From contig CP070636.1 of the NCBI GenBank assembly GCA_020356305.1, positions 1,449,326 to 1,459,717 on the forward strand: a DNA stretch of 10,392 bases, given 5' to 3'. The position numbers and the translations under genes were made by a program. This document shows, piece after piece, positions 1 through 5,473 of the stretch; the first letter of the stretch is position 1; each line of letters starts with the position of its first letter. Source of the stretch: Candidatus Bathyarchaeota archaeon. GTDB taxonomy: Archaea > Thermoproteota > Bathyarchaeia > Bathyarchaeales > Bathyarchaeaceae. The notes beneath the pieces are model-generated. The model had not been told where the DNA came from, searched no databases, and saw only the letters and a list, made by a program, of their open reading frames with translations.

Positions 1-368
1 GAGACGTGGGCGGACGCCCCGACAATCCACAAACAGTTGCCAAAGAATTCATTGGACAAATCATCGTGATCTATCACCCAAAAGCAATCGCCGCCGGCTA
101 CACCCCAGTGTTGCACGCCCACACCGGTCAAGTTGAATGTACATTCGCAGAGCTCGTCAAAAAATTGGATCCACGAACGGGACAGACTGTTGAAGAAAAA
201 CCCGCGTTTCTGAAAACTGGAGACGGGGCAATCGTTCGACTCGAGCCGCTTCAACCAATCGCTATCGAAGCCTACAGCGATTTTCCAGAGCTCGGAAGAT
301 TCGCGGTGCGTGACATGGGAACAACTGTTGCCGCAGGAGTAATCAAGGAAATCACGGTCAAGGGGTAA
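1..368 (+). CDS. tuf: Elongation factor 1-alpha (aEF1A), C-terminal part
   Basis: This is the last 121 residues of archaeal translation elongation factor 1A, the GTPase that delivers aminoacyl-tRNA to the ribosome. The gene enters from the left edge, with the first whole codon at position 3 (Asp). The visible part is the third beta-barrel domain. It carries the usual landmarks in order: a [13 protein letters not shown] stretch, [35 protein letters not shown] and the terminal [17 protein letters not shown] block. The G domain and GTP-binding motifs lie outside the window. The GTG at position 6 is an internal valine, not a start. The frame ends with TAA at 366. A pyrimidine-rich stretch just downstream looks like a terminator. 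The ribosomal S10 gene (rpsJ), which follows this gene in many archaea, is not here. Confidence 0.95.
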   Translation, partial: DVGGRPDNPQTVAKEFIGQIIVIYHPKAIAAGYTPVLHAHTGQVECTFAELVKKLDPRTGQTVEEKPAFLKTGDGAIVRLEPLQPIAIEAYSDFPELGRFAVRDMGTTVAAGVIKEITVKG

Positions 369-390
369 CCACTAGGCTAGATCGTGATCG

Positions 391-423
391 TTCCTTTCTC
401 CGATCTTCCTCTTTTGTTTCTTT
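391..423 (+). terminator. T-rich terminator after EF-1A
   Basis: Positions 391-423 are almost only T and C with several T3-T4 runs, and they begin 23 bases after the EF-1A stop. Archaeal RNA polymerase commonly terminates on such T-rich stretches without a hairpin. The next gene is convergent and ends at 428, so a terminator is expected here. This is inferred from composition only. Confidence 0.5.
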
Positions 424-427
424 CACC

Positions 428-991
428 TTAAGGTAAGAATTTAAATAGGTTTGTATGTAAGAGCAGAAGAATTCCCTGAAGGATACATATTAGCCCAAGG
501 GTGATTGACACAGGTCTAGATGCTAAAATCATTCCTATCAATCGCAATATGTCTTCGATGAACTTGAATAGAGTATACACAATTAACGCTGGGAGTAGAA
601 AGATTATCAGGTAAATCCACGTCGACGATATGCCGAGAACGTTTTCTGGTAAAGGAAGATATAGAAAAACGTATCCAACACATACTCCACCGATGAGTAA
701 GGCGATCAGTGCTGCCCAAGGGATATCCTTGATCGGCTTCAATACTAATGCCAGCCCAGTGGCGACTAATAGGTATCTCGTATACGCATCGGGCAGTGGT
801 GGCGACCAAATCACTGCCGCCGTAACCATCAACAGAATTCCCACGAAAAACCCGAAAAAAGATGCAAGTTTCACGATCCTGCTCAACGGCTTGGCCGTTC
901 GAGTTAACAACCATGAAGACGCCGCAAGGCCGCCAAGTATCAAAATGTATGGCACATAATCGGCTAGCACTGCCAGATTTGTTAGGGCCAT
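428..991 (-). CDS. Multi-pass membrane protein of unknown function
   Basis: A 187-residue, very hydrophobic protein that I do not recognise. Hydrophobic segments lie roughly at residues 12-30, 43-62, 72-86, 91-112, 124-142 and 161-180, so about six membrane helices joined by very short loops. A charged stretch FKFIEDILR (about 142-150) sits between the last two. There are no clear catalytic motifs, no Cys pairs and no signal peptide separate from the first helix. The ATG at 991 is supported by GAGGT (complement of 998-1002) six bases upstream and by a TATA-like element near 1035-1044. The gene is convergent with EF-1A, so it is a separate unit. It could be a small permease-like or structural membrane protein, but nothing in the sequence decides this. 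Confidence 0.8.
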   Translation of the reverse strand: MALTNLAVLADYVPYILILGGLAASSWLLTRTAKPLSRIVKLASFFGFFVGILLMVTAAVIWSPPLPDAYTRYLLVATGLALVLKPIKDIPWAALIALLIGGVCVGYVFLYLPLPENVLGISSTWIYLIIFLLPALIVYTLFKFIEDILRLIGMILASRPVSITLGLICILQGILLLLHTNLFKFLP

Positions 992-1032
992 TTTTTTACC
1001 TCATAAGCTTGAACTAACTCTAGTATTGTAAG

Positions 1033-1050
1033 CCTATATATAATTAGAAA
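1033..1050 (-). promoter_or_regulatory. TATA element for the membrane protein gene
   Basis: On the minus strand the bases read TTTCTAATTATATATAGGCT, with the TATA core at 1035-1044. This predicts a transcript start near 1014, about 23 bases before the ATG at 991. A GAGGT ribosome site falls inside that leader. The arrangement fits an archaeal promoter, judged by eye. Confidence 0.5.
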
Positions 1051-1244
1051 TAGAATCGACCTGGGGAGCTACGGAGTTTTCAGCAATAATTGTCCAATAA
1101 TGTCGGTGGGATATCTGTCCAATGTTGCAGGCACGCTTGTTTGACACGGTTTCTGATCAGCGTGATGTTGCCATCAATTCCAAAAGTAGTTCCGACTATC
1201 GTGCGGGCGTTTGGTTAGATGTGTTTTACAGTTGGGTGAAATTT
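1051..1244. other. Intergenic stretch, no clear gene
   Basis: Together with the promoter region this gap is about 250 bases. It contains two near-copies of TGTCCAAT (from about 1091 and 1117) and an open frame of 46 codons on the plus strand from the ATG at 1122 to a TAG at 1260-1262. That frame has no visible ribosome site and its last 18 bases overlap the end of the opposing 78-residue gene. I do not call it a gene. Confidence 0.4.
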
Positions 1245-1481
1245 TTAGTAGATGTAGTGTAGGGCCCTGTAGTCATCTTTGAGGGCGTTGATTAGTCGGG
1301 GGTCCAGACGTATAGTTAGTTTTCTTTGGCCTGTCATGTTTATGGCTTTTATAGTTAGGAATTTCATGTCCTTTTGTCCAGTTTTTGTAGGGGCCGAATC
1401 ACCGCGTATCTCTTCAACGCCGAAGATTTCTCCATTGACCATTATGAGAAGGGGCTTGCCTTTCATGTTTAGTTTGGCCAT
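1245..1481 (-). CDS. Small conserved-looking protein of unknown function
   Basis: A 78-residue protein that I do not recognise. It starts basic (MAKLNMKGKPLL). It then runs as alternating short hydrophobic and charged segments that suggest a small beta-rich fold: LLIMVNGEIFGV, KFLTIKAINM and RKLTIRLDPRLI. A helix-like end (residues about 64-78) contains KDDYRALHYIY. There are no Cys residues, membrane segments or signal peptide. The ATG at 1481 lies just after a GAGAGATAAGA stretch that can act as a ribosome site. A TATA-like ATTTATACAC (complement of 1524-1533) would place the transcript start about 20 bases before the ATG. The compositional balance and promoter argue for a real gene. A nucleic-acid-binding role is possible but only a guess. 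Confidence 0.6.
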   Translation of the reverse strand: MAKLNMKGKPLLIMVNGEIFGVEEIRGDSAPTKTGQKDMKFLTIKAINMTGQRKLTIRLDPRLINALKDDYRALHYIY

Positions 1482-1523
1482 TCTTATCTCTCGCTGCTGA
1501 TTTCTTCAAGGTCAATTAGTCGG

Positions 1524-1533
1524 GTGTATAAAT
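1524..1533 (-). promoter_or_regulatory. TATA element for the 78-residue gene
   Basis: The minus strand reads ATTTATACAC here, close to the archaeal TATA consensus. The spacing to the ATG at 1481 leaves a leader of about 20 bases. No upstream activator site is evident. Confidence 0.45.
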
Positions 1534-1757
1534 GGACTTTATTTCTTTTCTATACACATTTCTGTTTTGATAACATGTATTCCTCATCATCATGCACAAA
1601 TGAGTGCTTTGCGACCGTTCTTTTATGGACCTCTCAAAAAAGCATTCTTGTGCAATGCATGCGCATGCGAAGCGCACCAAAAAGAATCGGCAACCATGAA
1701 TGCAAAAGAGAAGACAAATGGATTTGTTAGACCTACTTCTAGTATACGTACTCTTAG
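1534..1757. other. Intergenic stretch with a 12-base perfect palindrome
   Basis: No gene here is convincing. The stretch contains GCATGCGCATGC at 1657-1668, a perfect 12-base palindrome. It sits inside a 15-base alternating purine-pyrimidine tract (1655-1669). Several Cys-containing open frames cross it on both strands (for example the plus-strand frame from the ATG at 1600), but none has a ribosome site and the frames contradict one another. Confidence 0.4.
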
Positions 1758-2393
1758 TCATCTCAAGTATGTTCTGGCCTGTATTAGATCTTTCATTGTG
1801 TTAATGGTGAACCACATTCCGTGGTAGATGTACCCATGGAGAATTCTCTTGTCAGCCAGTCTCTGCATTGTAGTGAATTCGAAATCACCTTTTTCCGGAA
1901 AATACTTCTCCACTATCGCTTTTTTGAACACGTGGTGTCCGGCGCTTACGTAGGAATCGAGGGTTGATCTATGTTGAAATCTTATTACTTCGGTTCCGTT
2001 GCCGAAGGTCACCCTTCCGAAAGGTAAGGTGGGTTTGGCGAGGAGAACTCCCGCTCCTTTTGAGGCATACTCGAAGAGTTCGTTGGGATCATAGAACACG
2101 ATATCATCGACATTCATGACGTAGGCTATGTCTCCTTCAATTTGTTTAAACCCCTTTTTGGTGGCTCCTCCAGTTCCCAACGCGTTCTTTTCTATTGAGT
2201 ACTTAACGGGTTGTTTTGTCACGTCTTCTCTATTTGAAGCGACCACTATGTTTTCAAATCCATTGGATAGAAGCCATGAGATTTGTCTGTCTATTAGGGT
2301 TTGTTTATTCATCTTGAGGAGCGGTTTCGGAACCCACGTGGCGGGTTTAAGCCTCCATCCCTCTCCGCCAGCCAAGATTATCGCTTCCGTCAT
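1758..2393 (-). CDS. Sugar-phosphate nucleotidyltransferase (short NDP-sugar pyrophosphorylase type)
   Basis: A 211-residue protein of the nucleotidyltransferase family that couples a nucleoside triphosphate to a sugar phosphate, releasing pyrophosphate. The N-terminal signature is clear: IILAGGEGWRLKP at residues 5-17, then VPKPLL at 21-26 with the conserved Lys23. NVDD at 94-97 replaces the usual NGD metal/sugar site. GDFEF (169-173) and HGYIYHGMWFTINTMKDL (186-203) match the late conserved blocks. The Trp after GGEG replaces the common Thr. At 211 residues it lacks the C-terminal extensions of RmlA- or GlmU-like enzymes, so it is a minimal version. The ATG at 2393 is chosen because AGGTGA lies 7 bases upstream. 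The frame is open further upstream, into the radical SAM gene, but that part does not resemble the family. It lies 127 bases downstream of that gene on the same strand and may be co-transcribed. The substrate cannot be told. Confidence 0.85.
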   Translation of the reverse strand: MTEAIILAGGEGWRLKPATWVPKPLLKMNKQTLIDRQISWLLSNGFENIVVASNREDVTKQPVKYSIEKNALGTGGATKKGFKQIEGDIAYVMNVDDIVFYDPNELFEYASKGAGVLLAKPTLPFGRVTFGNGTEVIRFQHRSTLDSYVSAGHHVFKKAIVEKYFPEKGDFEFTTMQRLADKRILHGYIYHGMWFTINTMKDLIQARTYLR

Positions 2394-2520
2394 TTTGTTT
2401 TCACCTGATGTACCTAATCGGATACTCGTCTCACTCAAGTTTAAGCTTAACTGTAGAATAGCGGTTTGCATCTTCGTAGACGCTGACGGAGTGAAGACAG
2501 AAAATCCCAGGGGCCTCCTT
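2394..2520 (-). promoter_or_regulatory. Spacer between radical SAM gene and nucleotidyltransferase gene
   Basis: On the minus strand the spacer begins with AAGGAGG right after the radical SAM stop, but no start codon follows at a useful distance in a frame that makes a credible protein. A TTAAGCTTAA palindrome at 2441-2450 lies about 50 bases before the nucleotidyltransferase ATG and could be a weak TATA region. An in-frame upstream ATG at 2474 would add 27 residues to the nucleotidyltransferase; I reject it because AGGTGA sits just before the ATG at 2393. Confidence 0.25.
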
Positions 2521-3549
2521 TTATCTACTCCAAAGACTGCGATTGATGTCCTCAAAAGTTTGGGAACAACACAAGGACGAAAAGGTAACATCGAGCCCCA
2601 AGGCTTCAGCAAGGTGTATAGCCTCCTCTGCCGGAAACGCTATGGCGTTAACTCCGGAACTCACCGCCAGAGTGTCGGTTTTCACTTTGTGTTCCCCCTT
2701 TGGTCTCATGCACCCAAGAACGATTGGGGTGTATGGCATCATCAGTCTAGCTGTTGTCAGTACTTTTGCTATGTTCTCTGGAGTGGGAGGATCAACGTCT
2801 TCCATGCGTGTTCCGTGTATCGGCATCAACGCAATAATTATGATCGCGCAAGGTGAGTATTTTGAGATCATCTTTAGCGCCTTAAATTCGCCCTTGAGCT
2901 CGCCGTAATGAAGTCCTACGAGAACATGCGGAACAAACGGGATTCTGAACTCATTTAAGAACATAAGAGATCGATCGTAAGCCTCCACGTTTACGTCTAG
3001 CTGGTAAGTCTCGCGTATCGTTTCGTCCGAACCTACTATGTCGATGAGGGCGGCGTCGACCTTCGCCTCTTTCAAACCTCTTGCCGTGGACAAGTCTACA
3101 ACACCGGTGTGTACCACAATTGTCAGGTCAGTATCCTGCTTAACCTTTGCAATGGCGGCTATGAACCTATCAAGGGGAACAGAGCCATCTGGCAGGCATC
3201 CACCGCTGATAAGACAACCTGCAGCTCCATTCATCTCAAGCTTGGCGCAGAGGTTGATCAGGTCTTCAGGAGTGGTTGCTGGGATCATTGTGTTCAGAAC
3301 CTTCCCGCCGCAGTGCTTGCATTTCAAAGCACATGAAGAACCGGTGATTGAGATAGATGGGAAAGCCTTCGGAGATGAGCAGAAGTAGCTTGTCTTGTAG
3401 TAGATGAAACTCGGAGCATAGAATCGAATTTTCTTCCCAAAGTTCTTCCAGCTAATGCTCCGAGCGGCAGCTAAGGCTTTTTCAAGCGCTCTACTATCCG
3501 CGTGTAACAGGTCTTCATAGCTATCTGTATTTTTCAATGTGGGGCACAC
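2521..3549 (-). CDS. Biotin-synthase-like radical SAM enzyme, candidate LipS-type lipoyl synthase subunit
   Basis: A 342-residue radical S-adenosylmethionine enzyme. The cluster motif is C73-x3-C77-x2-C80 (SSCALKCKHCGG), followed by the SAM-binding LISGG at 114-118. Later barrel strands include TIVVHTGVVDL (143-153), ALIDIVG (167-173) and PHVLVGLHYGE (207-217). Further cysteines at 57, 280 and the pair 327/328 (SSLCCSQTF) could bind an auxiliary iron-sulfur cluster, as sulfur-inserting enzymes of this kind require. The sequence type matches what was called an uncharacterised biotin synthase homologue (COG1856 in my memory). Such proteins were later shown in Thermococcus kodakarensis to act in a pair, LipS1 and LipS2, that inserts sulfur into protein-bound octanoyl to make lipoyl. 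I cannot say which of the two it is. The start is a GTG at 3549 with no good ribosome site, so the transcript may be nearly leaderless. It is divergent from the partner radical SAM gene. Confidence 0.8.
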   Translation of the reverse strand: MCPTLKNTDSYEDLLHADSRALEKALAAARSISWKNFGKKIRFYAPSFIYYKTSYFCSSPKAFPSISITGSSCALKCKHCGGKVLNTMIPATTPEDLINLCAKLEMNGAAGCLISGGCLPDGSVPLDRFIAAIAKVKQDTDLTIVVHTGVVDLSTARGLKEAKVDAALIDIVGSDETIRETYQLDVNVEAYDRSLMFLNEFRIPFVPHVLVGLHYGELKGEFKALKMISKYSPCAIIIIALMPIHGTRMEDVDPPTPENIAKVLTTARLMMPYTPIVLGCMRPKGEHKVKTDTLAVSSGVNAIAFPAEEAIHLAEALGLDVTFSSLCCSQTFEDINRSLWSR

Positions 3550-3582
3550 CCATTATAGCAAGTATTAAGACTGTGCGTTCTT

Positions 3583-3597
3583 TAATTTATATATTGG
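3583..3597. promoter_or_regulatory. Shared bidirectional TATA region of the two radical SAM genes
   Basis: The A/T block at 3581-3595 reads TTTATATAT (3586-3594) on the plus strand and TATAAATTA (complement of 3583-3591) on the minus strand. It lies between genes only 68 bases apart. On the plus strand the predicted start is near 3614, only a few bases before the ATG at 3618. On the minus strand it is near 3562, about 12 bases before the GTG at 3549. One element could therefore set both transcripts. This is inference from spacing. Confidence 0.45.
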
Positions 3598-3617
3598 AAC
3601 ATTACTGAGGGCAACTG

Positions 3618-4619
3618 ATGAGAAAGGGAAGCTTTCCTGAGAAAATTCGAATTTCCATCGGCTCCGCGATTGTCTTGGGGTTGACGAAAGGCAGACTAGA
3701 TGCCGCGCCGACAACTGTGTATTTGCTCACCTACCAGCCAGGAAAGTGTCGTGCCAACTGCCGCTTTTGTTCCCAAGCCCGAACAAGCAGAGGCAATGCA
3801 GACATGCTCTCCAGAGTCAGTTGGCCATTGTTTCCAACCGAACAAGTGTTTCGAAGGATAGAGCAGACCGATCGAAGAAACCCAATAAAACGCGTGTGCA
3901 TCCAAGCGTTAAACTATCCGACGGCTTTGGAAGACGTTTGTAACCTCGCAAGGGAAATCAAGTCACGCGTAGGAGTGCCTATCTCCGTATCCTGCCAACC
4001 CTTGGATCAGAAACAACTGAAAAAGCTATTCGAGGCCAGCGTTGATCGAGTCAGTATTGCACTGGACACTGCAACCAAAGAGTTGTTCGACAGAGTTAAG
4101 GGTAACTTGACTGGCGGACCCTACGTGTGGGAAGAACATCGCAGAGCGTTGAAAGAAGCTGTGCAAACATTCGGGGACGGATCAGTGTCCACTCACCTCA
4201 TAGCAGGGCTTGGAGAAAGCGAGAAGGAGATCATTCGAACCATCCAGTGGTGCGTGGACATGGGAGTGTATCCTGGCTTGTTTGCTTTTACGCCTATACC
4301 TGGAACCGCCTTGGAAAAACAGTCTCAACCACCTCTCAAGTATTACAGAAAACTCCAAATCGCACATTTCCTCATAACGAGGGGAAAGACACGATATGAA
4401 AACATGAGGTTTAATGGGGACAATCGCCTCACGGACTTCGGAGTTCAAGAAGCAGTAGTGTGGCGTTTGATCAAGACTGGCCGCCCCTTCCTAACCACTG
4501 GCTGCCCAAACTGCAACAGACCATACTACAACGAGAAACCAGGAGGCCCCATCTATAATTATCCACGACGCCCTTCTAAAGAAGAGATCACGAAAATAGA
4601 GAAAGAGATCGAAATGTAG
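3618..4619 (+). CDS. Second biotin-synthase-like radical SAM enzyme, candidate LipS-type lipoyl synthase subunit
   Basis: A 333-residue radical SAM enzyme that is not a close copy of its divergent neighbour. The cluster motif is C44-x3-C48-x2-C51 (GKCRANCRFCSQAR). A LSRVSWPLFP block follows (64-73), then VCIQALNYP (93-101), ISVSCQPL (122-129), RVSIALDTAT (144-153) and STHLIAGLGESEKE (191-204), a typical biotin synthase-like barrel. The C-terminus has GCPNCNRPYYNEKPGGPIYN (295-314). Its CxxC (296/299) is a good candidate for auxiliary cluster binding. This corresponds to the 'biotin synthase-related' group (COG2516 in my memory). With the neighbour it resembles the LipS1/LipS2 system, which inserts two sulfurs into protein-bound octanoyl. 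The ATG at 3618 has GAGGG at 3607-3611. True biotin synthase is less likely because no other bio gene is present and both paired types occur side by side. Confidence 0.85.
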   Translation: MRKGSFPEKIRISIGSAIVLGLTKGRLDAAPTTVYLLTYQPGKCRANCRFCSQARTSRGNADMLSRVSWPLFPTEQVFRRIEQTDRRNPIKRVCIQALNYPTALEDVCNLAREIKSRVGVPISVSCQPLDQKQLKKLFEASVDRVSIALDTATKELFDRVKGNLTGGPYVWEEHRRALKEAVQTFGDGSVSTHLIAGLGESEKEIIRTIQWCVDMGVYPGLFAFTPIPGTALEKQSQPPLKYYRKLQIAHFLITRGKTRYENMRFNGDNRLTDFGVQEAVVWRLIKTGRPFLTTGCPNCNRPYYNEKPGGPIYNYPRRPSKEEITKIEKEIEM

Positions 4620-4704
4620 ACTTAAGGTAGAGAGGCTTTTCCCGCGCCAAGAAAGGTGTTGAAGCTTAGAGTCTTCTTACTACATGAAAAGCATTCTTCA
4701 TATA

Positions 4705-4719
4705 AACAAAACTTATATC
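4705..4719 (+). promoter_or_regulatory. Promoter of the TRAM-OB-TRAM operon
   Basis: AACAAAACTTATATC (4705-4719) has an A-rich upstream half, like a BRE, next to a TATA core CTTATATC. It is the best promoter match in the window by eye. The predicted transcript start near 4740 leaves a leader of about 95 bases before the ATG at 4836, which is long for an archaeon. Confidence 0.5.
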
Positions 4720-4739
4720 CAACATCAATATTTCTTCAT

Positions 4740-4835
4740 CCAACGGTTGCCAGAATGAGCTAAGCGTGAGATTGTTTCTCTCGGCGAGATCAGCTCTTTT
4801 TGGTGGCTAGGACCGAGATAAGGACGAAAAATTAG
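4740..4835 (+). promoter_or_regulatory. Long leader with competing short hairpins upstream of the first TRAM gene
   Basis: The segment TCTCGG at 4779-4784 can pair with two partners. Its TCTC can fold onto the adjacent GAGA (4786-4789), or the whole TCTCGG can pair with CCGAGA at 4813-4818. A further GAGA at 4768-4771 can pair with TCTC at 4777-4780. These pairings exclude one another. The more distant one ends just before the weak AAGGA ribosome site at 4820-4824. Alternative folds in a long leader are a known feature of genes for RNA chaperones, but here the stems are short and the idea is only an inference. Confidence 0.3.
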
Positions 4836-5138
4836 ATGCCGAGAAGGCCTACGGATAAGACCAGACACGTAAGACCGAGACGCTTCAGAAAGAGAGAGAA
4901 GAAGTACGACGCTATTGGTTTTCAACGGGCTCCAGTGAGGGTGGGGCAAGAGATCAACGTGGTCATTAATGATATAGGCACCAGAGGCGACGGAATAGCT
5001 CGAATACAAAACTTCTTAGTTTTCGTGCCCCAAGCCAAGACTGGAGAAAGGTTGAGAGTCAAGATCCAGAAAATTGGAAGAAAATTCGCTATCGCGGAGA
5101 AGATTAAAGAGGAAAAGGAGGAAAAGATTGAAGATTAA
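4836..5138 (+). CDS. TRAM-domain nucleic-acid-binding protein, first copy
   Basis: A 100-residue protein with a basic N-terminus (residues 1-25: many Arg/Lys, MPRRPTDKTRHVRPRRFRKR) and one TRAM domain at about 31-90. The domain shows the family pattern PVRVGQEINVVI, then RGDGIARI (49-56), FLVFVPQAKTGERLRVKI, and IGRKFAIAEKI at its end. Stand-alone TRAM proteins in archaea bind RNA, and some act as cold-responsive RNA chaperones in methanogens; that role here is inferred. The C-terminus is a short Glu/Lys-rich tail. The ATG at 4836 has only a weak AAGGA 11 bases upstream. The gene heads an operon: its end overlaps the SSB-like gene by 11 bases. A close paralogue lies after that gene. Confidence 0.88.
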   Translation: MPRRPTDKTRHVRPRRFRKREKKYDAIGFQRAPVRVGQEINVVINDIGTRGDGIARIQNFLVFVPQAKTGERLRVKIQKIGRKFAIAEKIKEEKEEKIED

Positions 5139-5418
5139 AGATTTGAGGGACGGATTGAGACAGGTTGACGTTGTGGCGAAGGTGATTGAAAAATCAGACA
5201 CTCGCGAGGTTCGTTCCAGATACCGAGATGAAACATACAAGGTAGCCGATGCAGTAATCAGTGACGAAACAGGCTCCATAAAACTAGTTCTCTGGAACAA
5301 ACAGATCGACCAAGTCAACGTTGACGACACTGTTAAAATTGAAAACGGATACATAAAGTCCTTCAGAGGCGAAATGCAACTGAACGTGGGAAGATACGGG
5401 ACATTAACTGTTGAATAG
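5128..5418 (+). CDS. Single-OB-fold SSB-like protein (RPA/Sulfolobus SSB type)
   Basis: A 96-residue protein that is essentially one OB fold for binding single-stranded nucleic acid. Landmarks: MKIKDLRDG, VVAKVIEKSDTREV (12-25), a VADAVISDETGSIKLVLWN block (39-57), DDTVKIENGYIKSFRGEMQL (66-85), and a terminal GRYGTLTVE. These match the N-terminal domain of crenarchaeal SSB. The flexible acidic C-terminal tail of that protein is missing. The start is chosen as TTG at 5128-5130, because GGAGG (5117-5121) lies six bases before it and the protein then begins where the family does. Reading further upstream (to an ATG at 5074) only adds an Arg/Lys-rich shadow of the TRAM gene. The 11-base overlap with the first TRAM gene implies translational coupling. 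Confidence 0.85.
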   Translation: MKIKDLRDGLRQVDVVAKVIEKSDTREVRSRYRDETYKVADAVISDETGSIKLVLWNKQIDQVNVDDTVKIENGYIKSFRGEMQLNVGRYGTLTVE

Positions 5419-5473
5419 AATAAACTTAAGAACCAAGTGGATTTTGTCAAACAAGAGATGGAGAGGTGAAAAC

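Noticed and set aside
225..255. GTTCGACTCGAGC resembling a tRNA T-arm
   Set aside because: It lies inside the EF-1A coding sequence and no acceptor or anticodon arms can be drawn around it.
1516..1761. 81-codon minus-strand frame rich in Cys and His
   Set aside because: It has no family resemblance or ribosome site. Its Cys content comes from the GCATGC-rich sequence read in another frame.
1567..1827. 86-codon plus-strand frame with a Cys cluster (FLCNACACEAH)
   Set aside because: It has no ribosome site, it runs antisense into the end of the nucleotidyltransferase gene, and other frames over the same bases look equally open.
2394..2612. N-terminal extension of the nucleotidyltransferase to an upstream start at 2612
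   Set aside because: The extension overlaps the radical SAM gene in another frame. The family signature starts immediately after ATG 2393, which has AGGTGA before it.
2128..2856. 242-codon plus-strand frame across two minus-strand genes
   Set aside because: It is antisense to the nucleotidyltransferase and radical SAM genes, both clearly recognised, and resembles no protein.
3618..4619. True biotin synthase (bioB)
   Set aside because: The cluster motif is shared, but the CSQAR context, the C-terminal GCPNCNRPYY block and the unlike radical SAM partner fit the LipS-type group better, and no biotin genes are nearby.
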